This document shows positions 25,510 through 36,577 of a stretch of DNA of 64,000 bases, one piece after another. Numbering within the stretch: the stretch's first letter is position 1; each line of letters starts with the position of its first letter. Position numbers and translations under genes: made by a program. This DNA is from Buxus sempervirens (Eukaryota > Streptophyta > Magnoliopsida > Buxales > Buxaceae): positions 13,541,229 through 13,605,228 of the forward strand of contig OX387188.1 in assembly GCA_947561395.2 (NCBI GenBank), in the 5' to 3' direction. The notes below the pieces were generated by a model. The model worked only from the letters and a program-made list of their open reading frames with translations. It did not search any database and was not told where the DNA came from.

Positions 25510-26753
25510 CTGAATTTTTGCTTTAGTTTTTTAGGTTTTGCATGATTTCTACTGATTTCGTCTTAGAATCTCATTGCTCTTTCAAATTTTTTTTTTTTTT
25601 TTGATTTCATCATCCCATTCAATTTGTATTTCAATAAATCTAGCATTTGTTAATCTTTTTGATAATCTGTTTTGGTTCTAGGGTTCTGGTTCGTTGATTT
25701 GCATTTTTTTTTGGTTCTATTTGGTTCGTTATTTCTAGGTTATCAAATTCTACTTTGGTTCTTTGGGTGACTAAGCGATCTCTTAGCATCAAAGAAGCTT
25801 ACATCTCATCCTAAGTTGGTCGATTTGGAGATTTCTTTGCTAAATCCCTCTTGGAGAATCGGTAAACATCATCTTCTACCTTCTTGGAGTTTTCATCCTA
25901 GGATTTACTGTGCATTTCTCTAATATGTGATGTTTTGGGTTTCAATCTTGAGTTTGGAGCCTTGTTTTAGGTTGGATTTCATCTCTAAAGTGTTTATCTT
26001 CTCCCTATTTCCCGCATTAGAAATCGGCAAGAGTCAATGAGTGCTCATGTTTTCATTCTAGGGTTTCATGAATGTTATTTTCTTGATTTCGGCCATTGTA
26101 CAAAACCCTCTCAAAAGAGTCTTTCATTGAGCATGTTAAAGGGATTTTTGTTTTCAGATTTCACTGCTATTTGCACATGGCTAAATTTCTTTAGATTTTC
26201 ATCTTAATCTTTAGAATAGGATGAGTTTTCTATTTTCTCTAGCTCTCAAAGAATGTATGACTCTTTGAGTTTCATTTTCCCATTTTGTGTACTGCATTTG
26301 CTGATTTTTCTAATTTGGAGTGTTTCTTTGATTTCTCACCTGGACATTTGATGAGTGGAATTTTTCCTTATAGTCTTGATTCTTTTTAATATAAGAATAT
26401 TTTACTTATATCCTTCTTTAAACTTGACATGAGTTCTCTTGTTAAACACTTGTATCCCTTGAGTCATTGCATGACAAAAAGGGGGAGAATAGTACTTTTC
26501 TTGAGGGGGAGCTATCTTGAGGGAGAATTGATGAAGTGGTATTGCTGGAGCTGATGGAGAGGTGGACTTGACTTGAAGGGGAGATGATCTGATAAACAAT
26601 CTTTACAATAAACAATCTTGGTGCACTGATCTTTTCTGATATTTTTACAAGCCTTGACTGATTCCTTGGACTTGTGTACTAATTTCTTTTACTTTACTTG
26701 TCTTAAATGCTACTGTTGTGATATGAACCGTTACTGAGGTAATATGGTTGTGA
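25510..26753 (+). other. TR-GAG 3' spacer
   Basis: T-rich, intron-like sequence from 25515 to about 26330, without a usable frame. 26475-26590 contains repeated purine runs (AAAAAGGGGGAGAA, TTGAGGGGGAGC, GAAGGGGAGA) and ATTGATGAAG, the kind of sequence that lies between pol and the 3' LTR in copia elements of the SIRE branch. It supports loss of pol by internal deletion. Confidence 0.55.
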
Positions 26754-29700
26754 ATGCTTGTAACGCTCCAAACCCGGGTCAGTGCAAACCGGCACCCAAC
26801 CCAAACCCGGTTCGCTACTGTAACAACCCAAGTCCGGTTCAACAACCAAACTCGAGGTGTTACCACGAAGCTGGGGTCAAATACAAACCAAGATTCACAA
26901 TAATTTTAAACTTTACTAATTCATTACATCAGAGTTATGGTGGCCAATAAAACAATTCTTATTTCAATAATATCAATTCAGTTTACAATAAAGTTTATCA
27001 AATCAACATGTGCCATTAATACCAATTACAATTCTACCCATCAAATTAAAACCCCATCTTCGCGATCTCTCCAAGCAACCTGAAAAATAGGGGAAAACGG
27101 AGTGAGATTTACATCTCAGCAAGTAGCAGGTGCATGCAATTAGAAACAGTCCAATGTAAGCAAATAGTCATGAGGTATGCGATTAATCAACAATAAGACG
27201 AGAAATTCAAGTTATTCATGGCAATTACAAATAAAGTGATAAAACAGATGATCATGAATAATATCAGTAACTTGATGTTAACGGGGTAAAACCGACAAAA
27301 GCGATAAAACAAGTGCCATTGCAGGACTCACAAAGATGATAAGTATTTGAGATGACACTCAACTAACTGCTATACCACAGTGCGGCTTAGGGGTAGTGCT
27401 ACTAATGATACTCAAGCCCCATGCAGCGCAGCTTAGACAAGAGCCGTAGTTACCGACTTATTGTGCACGAACTCAATAGAGTTGGCATGTATCACCAACA
27501 TGCAGCACCAGAATCAATACATGGAGGTGACCGCTTATTCACATGTACAGGGAATCACCAGTGGTTCACCGAGGTGTCCTCCAGACATAGGACCTTCCCA
27601 AAGCAAACTAACCTGCAAGGGAAGCGCGCTCACATATAGGAGTAACTCAACCCAAACTAAATACCACTTAGCTAACCAGCCAAAACTATGGATCCATATA
27701 CAGCTAAGCCCACTGACACAAAACACGATAAAACCACATACGGGAGGACACGCTACTATAGGAGGCATACACACTTTTACCTGTAAAGGATTACACATCT
27801 CTACACAAAGGATTACCCATCTCTGCCGTAAAAGCTAGTATCAACTCAACCACAGAAGCCGTACCACTCAACCGTAAAAGAAAAGCAAATAACATTATAC
27901 CACATACCAATCCATACCAAAATATTCAATTCCAAGAGAAAACCATGATTCAATCCTTAAAAATCCAAATAAAACCTTTTTCGGAATAACATATGCAATT
28001 TCCCAATTATATTCAAAATAAAACTCATGTATCATAATTTCGATAAAAATCAGACTTTATGCAATTCCAGAAACCAATATTCATATTTAAAGTATGAACT
28101 AGAAGTAATTCAAGTCTTGCTTAGAATTTTCCCTATTAATTCCCTTTATTGTAATCCCAGTTCTCATATTGTTGCCTAAGATAGTATTTATTCCAATTTT
28201 CTGTATTTACAATTTCCAGCATACTCTACAGATCTAAAATCAAGTTTAGAAGATGCTTTTAATCCATAAATACAAGCTGGTATCATTCCCATTGTTTACC
28301 TTCAAATTTGTCCCTTTCATATTCTATCCTACCCTTAGGACCTCCAATTTCTTGGTTATTTCAAAAATATAATTTTATAAATTTTTATACTTTAATTAGG
28401 TCTTTATAAACATGCTAGTATGCTTCACTTATTAGTAAAATTATTGGATATTTATTCGTGTTACAAAAATCACCAAAATCTACAAATTCTGCATAGAGCT
28501 CCTACCTCTACAGGGCTAGGCGGTCATGGGCGATCCTAGGTGCTTGTGCAAATTTTAACAGAAATTTCCAGATTTACAAAGTTCGGATTTTTAGGCTTTT
28601 GCCATATGTTTCTTTGGTCTAAATTAATCTACTAACATTCTAAAACATACCTAAAGCCTTCTAGATTAATTCTTGTTAATTAAATACCATCCTATAATTA
28701 ATTTCATGATCAAACCAAGTTTTCTTCTTTATTTCAACAAATCCTTCAAAAATACCAATCACTAACATATAAACAATTTAATTCCATGTAAATACTGTTC
28801 TGACTAATCCATTCAATCCATATGAAATCACAGAAAACGAAATCATGCAGTTCCTCACGTTTTCCAAGGGTTACTACTTGCCTTATACGCTAAAATCCTT
28901 CTTCCATTGAAGCTCTTAATTCTGGACCTGACTTTTGCTCCCAAACACACCAACCTAGAGTTATCCAATTCAAATCTCCACCGTTCATATTGTAGATCCA
29001 TCAGTCATAAACAAAACCTCCAAATGTGAAGGCGATCCACCATAATGAATTTCCCCGATCGCGATTTGATGATGGCTGGTGAAACATCTCCATTAACAAC
29101 CTTCTTCCTTTCTCTCCCTCTTTTCTCTCAATAATAAACTCACGAAAATTCTCTCTTGTCTAATCTTAATCTCCTATTTATTCTAAGCCTTAGAAGTCCT
29201 AAACCAACCTTAATACACTACGTTAATTTGGGCTAACCCAACCATGGTCTAATTAAAGTCTAACCCATTCTAATTAATTCCTACTTTTTCTCCACCTTTT
29301 ATTTTTCTACCTAAACATTAATAATTTAATCTCTTATCATCTAAACTCCTATTTATAACCTATTTTCGTGCCTAATAATTACTTAAACACTAAATATCAC
29401 CTAAAACCCAAATTAATTACTTTTTCTCCCAATTAAGACTTGAAATCTCCTAATTACCCTTTTCCACATTTGGGCTTTTATTAATTCCTTTTAATTTATA
29501 ACTTGTCTAAATAAATTATTTTCTTCTATTTTATAATCCTAGTTATTATTTAATGATCTATTTATTAATTACCCTTTTCTGAAAATTACCAAAATACCCT
29601 TTTAGGCTAATTTCCTTAAAATTCTTTCTTTATTTACAACTTCTTACCTATTTGAATTACTTATCCTCTAAATCTTTACTTTTTATTTCAACTAGGACTT

Positions 29701-29835
29701 AGACTCATATTTTCCTTTATTTATTATTTATTTATTTATTATGTGAAAATTCGGGGTTTTACAATGCTTCCATTTTGTTGATATGAAAAGCTTGTTACTG
29801 AGGTAATGTGGTTGTGAATGCTTCCATTTTTGTTG
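26713..29835 (+). repeat. About 62-bp tandem duplication, split by T9
   Basis: The phrase TTACTGAGGTAATATGGTTG plus TGAATGCT before T9 (26730-26758) recurs after it at 29790-29822, with TTGTTGATATG flanking both. T9 landed in the first copy. Confidence 0.75.
26759..29763 (-). mobile_element. T9: complete T-class solo LTR with a GC splice donor
   Basis: 3005 bp, TSD atgct (26754-26758 and 29764-29768). Minus-strand start TGTAAAACCCCGAATTTTC, end CCGGGTTTGGAGCGTTACA. Intron-like segment 27080-28881 (1802 bp) with donor AAG|GCAAGTAGT, a GC donor, and acceptor CTATTTTTCAG|GTTGCTT. The partner site 27119-27126 reads CTACTTGC in sense, which pairs fully with GCAAGTAG; every other copy has GT and the matching AC. 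GC-rich patch about 28490-28545. The part at 27300-27660 resembles T1. Confidence 0.9.
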
Positions 29836-29983
29836 ATATGGAAGTTGTAGATTCCAGCTTGATGCTAATGCTAAAGTGAATATGATTTTTTTATGAGTTG
29901 GATCTCCATGCATACAACTGAATACATTTGTTTATTAGATTCTTTCATATATTCTCTTGTGAGGTTTTGTCATGCAATTATCA

Positions 29984-29997
29984 AGGCCAGGGGAGAT
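29984..29997 (+). promoter_or_regulatory. Polypurine tract of the TR-GAG element
   Basis: AAGGCCAGGGGAGAT directly before the 3' LTR start (29998), the expected plus-strand primer position. Confidence 0.75.
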
Positions 29998-31534
29998 TGT
30001 TGTGAAAATTTCTTTTCCCTTATGACAATTGGATGAAAAAGTGTCATTAGTTCTAATGAAATTTTTTTAAGTATGGTGTAGCAAGTAAGTGAAGAAAAGA
30101 TTCATGAATTGATTAAGAAAAATCTAAACATTGTGTTGTATTAAGGATGCTACAAACAGGTTTAGTGGTAACCTGTTGTAGATACACCTGTAACAAAATC
30201 TGGGTTTGAAAACGACCTCTGTTACGATTATGTTGGGTGGTCAAAACTTTTCTGTTAGTGGGTTATTGGATAGTTACAACTACTATTAATACTGAGATAA
30301 AAGGAGATCTGGAGAATGGAAGAGGGACTTTTTCGAACAAGAGAGTCTTGGGAGAAAGAGAGGAGCTTGATAGATCGAAGAGGTGATGCAAAGCTGATTG
30401 ATTGCTTCAAGAACTAATTGAAGCTTTGGAGATGCCCCATTCGTATACCCCATTCGCACAAACCCAAAATGCCCAACCCTCCTTCTCTTCTTCATTTTCC
30501 TCTTCCACCTTCCATTCATCATCTTCTCCTTCTTGATTTATTCCTTTAATCTTTCCCATCACATTGCCATTCACCTTGAATCCATTTGAAAAAAAAACCC
30601 AAGCTATAGTGATTTTCGTTTGGAGCTTTTCTTGGAGATTTGTGGAGCACCAACTAAAGAGCAACGAGGAGTGCTGTTCGTAGCTTGCAAAAGGAAGCAA
30701 GAAGACTTGCTTAAGTGATTGCAAGAGATAAGTAACACCACCCCTCCCACATTTCAAATTTTCGGCCATTCTCGTGCATGAGATGCGAATGCTAAGGTTT
30801 GACATATGAAATGTTTATTTGTGTAAATAGAGAGGATTTCTTTTAAGGGTTTTGTAGAGGATAGATAAATACACATGCTAGGCACAATTTATAGCCCAGA
30901 AACACCCAAAACGAGTGAGGTTTGAGAAAAACCACAAATCCCCAAAATCTGGATTTCGCGAGTTGCTGAGAAATCCCAGCCGCTCGAGCGCAGCATCGGG
31001 CGACAGTTTTAGGAAGAGACTTAAGGCATGGCCGCTTGAGTGACTGCTCTAGTGACCTGCCTAAACAGAAGAACCCGAGAGCTAATTCTTGGCTGCTCGA
31101 AGCAGGCTCGAGCGACCTATCGAGCGCCCTAACCAAAATTTTCCATTTTTGGATTTTTAGCCCAGATTGAACTACCATTTGTTTTCATTCAAATCCAACC
31201 CATGTGTAAGTGAGAGTTAGGTGTTTAGGAGGTGTTCCAACTGGAGTTGTCACCAAATTCCAAATAGTAAAGATTTTGGGTAAGTTTTGCTAGAATAGGT
31301 CTTATAGAGAGTTTATGTTCCAGATTTTTATAGAAGTGGGATAAATTGATTCCGTCCCTCCAAACACCTTCCAAATAGCCCTTCGAAGTAGAAATCAAGA
31401 ACCAAAACCAAGTTGTACAAGTATCGAAAGAGTTGGGGCATAGGTTGCCCAAATGGGTCATGAAGTGTAGGAATTTCTGGAAAGCCTATCCTTCATCATA
31501 GACCTTCAGTATAAGTACACAATACATGATAAGA

Positions 31535-31940
31535 AGGGCTTCGACCCGGTATTTGGCAAATGATATGAAGGGTATTGGCCCGTATTGAATTGCACGATGT
31601 TAAGGGCGTTGGCCCATTACTTGATAGCATGAAAGGAAGGGCAGTGGCCCAGGGTTATTGATGTAATATACGGAAGGCGATAGCCCCAATTCCATGAGAC
31701 ATGTAAGGGGGTAGTGGCCCCAATTAGTCATCACTGTGGATAAAGAGTATTGGTGGGTAGTGTGTGCAATTCACTTCCGTCGAGGGTAATGAACTAGCAT
31801 CCTCCACAAAAGAGTATTGGTGGGTAGTGTGTGCGGTCCACTTCCGTCGAGGGTAGTGAACTAGCATCCTCCACAAGAGCTTGGGATTGTGAGATATCTG
31901 GTACGATGAACAAATGTATATTTAGGGCATTGGCCTACCT
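31535..31940. repeat. AAGGGCATTGGCCC minisatellite in the T10 intron
   Basis: Ten or so degenerate units (gggcgttggcccat, gggcagtggccca, gggtagtggcccc), plus a 69-bp phrase about GTATTGGTGGGTAGTGTGTG duplicated at 31746 and 31808. Confidence 0.8.
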
Positions 31941-32693
31941 GGTTAGCTTGCTATGGATGTAGACACATTAAATAAAGAGGGTTTGGCCCAAGATTGACTC
32001 GGGTAAGGCCATGGGCTACCCTGGAGCACTTCCCATACAAGGGTGCATGTTGTATTGTCATTGTTTCTGTTCTCTATTGTTTTATCATCCCGGCACTGTG
32101 TATAATCGATGGCTGATGCCCATTCACTATGTGTAATCAGCAATGGATGCCTAAACGTCATGTGTAGACGGCGTGTTAGTTTCCTATGTCGTGTGTAATC
32201 GACGTAGATGCCTAGCCACCATGTGTAGACGGTGAAGCTAGATGGATATGTGTTAATGTTGTTGTTTTGAGGAGCATAATATTAAACCTCTTACATAACA
32301 ATTGGTGAGATTGAATGAAAGTTTGTACTGAATTGATTAACTGTACACTAACACATAAGCATGCACCAACTTGTATGGCACTGAACTGTGTTATTTGGTT
32401 TATGATTTCAACTAACCGCATGTCATGATTTAACCGATTGATATATGCCTAAACTGTGTTTTCTCGCGTATGCATGTGTTGCTTACTGAGGCACTCGTCT
32501 AACAGTTGCTTTACTTCTTATTTTTCAGATCCATCGACGTCCAGTGTGAAGGACTGGTCTGGGGATAGAGGAAAAGAGAAAGACTTTGGGTATAGAGAAG
32601 CAGATTCCTATAGGCCGTAGGTTTATTTCTTATTTGTACATGTATAGTTATTTTGGACTTATAAACCCTCCAAACTGAGAAGTGTGATATAGT

Positions 32694-35037
32694 TGTTAGC
32701 ACCTGATTTTTGCACCCCCAAAATAAAGAAAAGTGAAAAGTCAAACTAAAAGTCAAACCCTGAGGGGGTCAAAAATTGACTTTTTGATTCAAGTAAACTT
32801 GGCCATCAAACTTCATATCATTGGAAAGAGCATTTCGACACGGTTCCAACGCAACTGAATTTGCTGGAATCAGAGTCCATGTGAGAAAAATATGGCCCGG
32901 TCAAACTTCCAGAAAGCAAAAAGTTGACTTTTTGCTCGACCCCAATTCAGCTGCCAAACTTAATCCCAATGGATAGGTGGTTCCGAGCTGATTCCAACGA
33001 CACTAAGTTTGTTGAAATCGGACACCGGATGAAGAAGTTATGAGCAGTTGAAGTTTCAGAAAAACTGCCCATGTGGCAAAAAAGCAGCAAAAGTGGACTA
33101 AACCAATAAAATAAATAAGATAAGAGTGTTTAGTAATATTTTAATAAAAGGAATCTCGTTTATATAATAAAATAATCATAAAATCGAATATAAATCTTGC
33201 AAAAAACCAAATTGAATAAAGGTTTGAAATCCACACATTTTTAAAACGTGCGGGACCGTATTTGCATTACGGGCAAGGCATGCCCGTATTTAAAGTACGG
33301 GCACGCTTCTAGAAGGAAACACGCGTCGCTGTACGGCGGAACACGCGTCCCGTACGGCCGAATCTGCGATAATTGCAAATATTCGTTTTTCGCCCGTACT
33401 TGAATTACGGGCACGAAAATTTTGCCTATAAATAGAGAGGCCACCCCCCTCATTTGAGCAAGCCTCTTTCCCTGGCCATGACCCTCTCCCTCCTGGAGCT
33501 CCCCACGACTGAATGCTGTCCAACCACCACCACCTTTAACCCAAACTTATTTTAATCCCCAAACTACCCTTGCACTTCTAGACTACCCCAAATCCATGCC
33601 CAAGTCCTCTTCAAATTGATCTTGAACCCATCCACCCTAACCAAGCTCTTCTCAATTCATCCCAACAAATCTTGAAGGACGCGGAAGCGCTGCTGGATTT
33701 CTCCGAGACTCCAGACATCACAAATCTAGGCTTATAAGTGTGGTAATAATCTTAGTAACTCTTCCCTTTCAATGTACATATGAATTCCTTTATTTAAGTG
33801 ATTTTGAATTCCTTTTTTAGTACATGATTACTAATCAACTCGTTTGGTTTTGATGGAATCCTCTACACAAATGAGCCATATTCCGTGAAATAAAGGATGG
33901 ATTCAAAGAACGCTAAAAATCTAATATTTTGATTAATGGTGTTTGAGAATACAAAAAGGAGTTTGTTCTCCTTAAACTTTCCCCTGTAAACTCCCTCTTT
34001 CATGCTGGAATCTGGTTACTAATAACCAAGAGGAGGATTAGTTGATTTAAGAAGAACAGAAGACGGAAGAAAGTGGTTTTATAAGCCAAATGAAGGAGAT
34101 GTGGAGTTTGGAAGGAAGGCAAAAGCTCGGTGGAGGTTACCAGAAGACCCAGAAAGGCCACGGAACAGATCCAGATTGAAATCGACAGCAAAAATGCAAT
34201 CTGAGTGGCGTCCGTAAACTCAGGCCGGTCCAGCCTGGACCGTGTCTGATTCACGGACGAGGGGGATCGGAATCCATTCACGGGCGATGCTGGACCGTAT
34301 GGAAAATACGGGCGATTATAATGTAGCCTAAAAAATGTAATTTCTTGGCCTGGTTGGACCAATTCCGGCCTGAACCGACCTCTGTTACCATTTGGGCTAT
34401 TTTGAGCCCATTTTTGGACTTTGGGCCTAGATAGGCCCACCAAGATTCCCTTGGGCCCACTTGAGGGCCCACATTTAGACTGGTCTATACCAAGCTTGTT
34501 TTGAATAAACATGCCCAAGACCACTTGACTCTTGGCTAATGGGCCAAATCCAAGCCCATTAAGCCCATGAAATATGTAAATAAATAAAATAACCAAATGG
34601 GTTACCCAATAACCCAACTGAGCCCAAGGCCCAACCATGGCAACCCACGGGTCTTCCAACAGGACCCTAATCCGACCCACTCCACTTAAATCAATAAAAG
34701 ATAAAATCAAATAAAAAAGGGACCCACACTTCCAGCGGGCCCCCACCAGACTTAACAAGGCAGTATGCTGGTCTAAGAAGGGTGAAATTGACTCAAGAAC
34801 CAGGGAGACCCGAGGGACCCGTCAGACCGACGGGGCGAACCGGGGTGCCTTTGGGACTTCCCCGGATCGTAACCGAGGACTTAGCTAGAACTCTGAAAAG
34901 CCGCAGACTAGACTTAGACCTGATTAGGGCAAAACCGTGTCTGCCTGCACTCTCAGGCAGTGGCGACTCCAAAAATCCCGAGGCACGCACCAAAGGTGCG
35001 CCCGGTGTGCGATCTAGGTCAAATTTAGGTGCGCACA
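32694..35037 (+). mobile_element. R2: complete R-class solo LTR
   Basis: 2344 bp, perfect TSD atagt (32689-32693 and 35038-35042). Starts TGTTAGCACCTGATTTTTGC and ends AGGTGCGCACA. Palindromes and TATAAATA at 33253-33434 mark the promoter; further GC-rich palindromic words lie at 34205-34316. GTGGCGACTCC near 34963 resembles the tRNA-Arg-type primer motif of Tat/Ogre elements but lies inside the LTR. Close relative of R3 over the whole length. A 252-codon minus-strand frame at 34000-34758 is not supported as a gene. Confidence 0.9.
33253..33434 (+). promoter_or_regulatory. R2 promoter: palindromes upstream of TATA
   Basis: Palindromes of the GCCCGTATTTGAATTACGGGC type at about 33253-33273, 33282-33302 and 33392-33412, then TATAAATA at 33427-33434, 14 bp after the last one. 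The pair in front is joined by AAGGCAT. Confidence 0.7.
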
Positions 35038-35517
35038 ATAGTCACCCGTCATTTTGTAAATAATTCTCGTGTCTTATTACATTTCTTTTATATAGAACAC
35101 ACTCTTGATATGCACAACATGAATTGTCTTATCACTTGCACTTGTTAGGAAAAAGTTTTAAATTCTCCGCGTTTTTATCAAGTAGTTGGCCCACTTGCCA
35201 CGGTCTGGGACGAGTCGTGCCTTAGAGGGGTAGACTTGGTTCCGGGTCGTGACATCAAAAGCTGTGGATTGATTGGTCATGGAATCGACTAAGAGTGAGA
35301 TTTATCTTAGATGTGATTTCTTGTAAATCTAACACTCTTGTATTCATCATTTCATAGTATATTGGTTTTTCAAGCATGGTCTTCCTAAAAGGGACCCGAG
35401 GTTTTACCTAGATGGAAGTCTAGGGTTTCCTCGTATAATTCTTGTGTTGCTTTACTATTTTGTTAATTGTTTGTGTTTAAGATTCATAGAGAAAGGGCCT
35501 GAGATTTAGAAATCTCA

Positions 35518-36345
35518 GAAACGCACACAATATGGGCGTATCAAAAGAATAAAGGAATTAGATAAGTGTAGGCAATTAATTGAGAGTCACAAGCAAAATA
35601 ATGTAAAAATGAAAGGTATTTTGGGCCACACTAGGTTATAATATGTGTAAGGAGACAAAAGTAAATAGAAGGAAAATCTAAGGACATTTTGGATAATAAA
35701 AAGTAGTTGTACACGTGTAAGTAATAAGTGGAGGTAATTTGGGTAGCAAATCTTTTTAAATAATCTTAAAGGCTCTCTTTATAATAGTATAAATTACAAA
35801 AATTAACCCTCATGACTTAATTTAAATGGTCCTAGTTTTAATTGAGTAAATGAGATGGCCAATGCCAAGAATAAAATGACTATAATAACGTACTATAGGT
35901 TGAAGAACTAAATTTGTTAGTCGGGCTCTTAGAATCATACTATATCCAGGTGAAAGAAAAGGTAAGGCTTCAACCTTTCATATATTAGGTATGTATTTTA
36001 TGGTCATATCTAGTCCAAAACATATAGCCTATAACTATTAACAACTATCATAAAGACCCATTTGAGACACTCAAGATCATGCAAAATCATTGCTTCAACC
36101 AACCCATTAACAAAATTTCAGTTGTAACTAACTTACAAGTGGTTATATAATTGTGACTCACAAAAGCTTCATTCTTTTGACATACTTCATTAAGATTTGT
36201 TTTTTTCTTTCCCCTCATGAAAATGGATCTTCACATACCCAACATGTACATATTTAAAATGAATAGAGCATGCAACTGATTTAACTAATTTATATATTAA
36301 ATTCTAAGAAGCAAAAGATAGAGAGACACCTTGAATTAGTAAAAG
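35518..36345. other. AT-rich flank upstream of the ubiquitin-like pseudogene
   Basis: No repeat end, long frame or known motif found. It lies between the TR-GAG insertion and the pseudogene start and may be the remains of its promoter; I see no convincing TATA box. Confidence 0.4.
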
Positions 36346-36577
36346 ATGGTAGCCGTTACAATCACTAGAAGTATGATTAGGCCTGTAATTGATTTGCCAT
36401 TTTCATCAAATATTTTGAATTTGAAGGAGAGAATTCAAGAGTATACAGGGGTTTGAGTAGCTAGACAGACCATATGGAAGGGTAGAGAGGAATTAATGGA
36501 TGATATTACCTTTGAGCAATTTCCAATACCTAATGCACCAATCTCTGTCCATCTAGTTGTTAAACCATTAGAAGGCA

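Larger units (their letters stand above)
30434..35254 (+). mobile_element. T10: T-class LTR, 5' end deleted, holding R2
   Basis: Ends TTCCGGGTCGTGACA at 35254, an end type different from the other T copies. The beginning is lost in a deletion that also removed TR-GAG sequence. Donor-like site at 30727: GAG|ATAAGTAACACC, where GT has become AT. Acceptor ATTTTTCAG at 32520-32528. The would-be donor arm (30728-30738) still pairs with GTGTTGCTTAC at 32476-32486, and both have AACAC/GTGTT where others have AGCAC/GTGCT. GC-rich CTCGAGCG words at 30975-31130. R2 lies in the exon-like part after the acceptor. Confidence 0.7.
29998..35517 (+). repeat. 3' LTR of the TR-GAG element, split
   Basis: Left piece 29998-30433 matches 12263-12690; right piece 35255-35517 matches about 12795-13057. 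About 105 bp of LTR are missing at the break, so insertion of T10 was followed by a deletion. Confidence 0.85.
12258..35522 (+). mobile_element. Copia-type TR-GAG element with five nested insertions
   Basis: A non-autonomous LTR retrotransposon: 5' LTR, tRNA-Met-type primer site, a gag-only coding region, non-coding spacer, polypurine tract and 3' LTR. Flanks are gaaat (12258-12262) and gaaac (35518-35522), a TSD with one difference. No protease, integrase, RT or RNase H is found, so it fits the published TR-GAG class. Removing T6, T7, T8, T9 and T10 leaves about 6.4 kb. The gag type (UBN2-like followed by two CCHC knuckles) points to the SIRE/Maximus branch of Ty1-copia, from family knowledge. 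Confidence 0.85.

Noticed and set aside
34000..34758. 252-codon minus-strand open frame
   Set aside because: Lies wholly inside the R2 LTR, has no family motif, and its counterpart in R3 is not open in the same way. An accidental frame.
34960..34975. GTGGCGACTCC as an R2 primer binding site
   Set aside because: It lies inside the unit bounded by perfect target copies, and R3 and R4 have it at the matching place. So it is LTR sequence here, not evidence for an internal domain.
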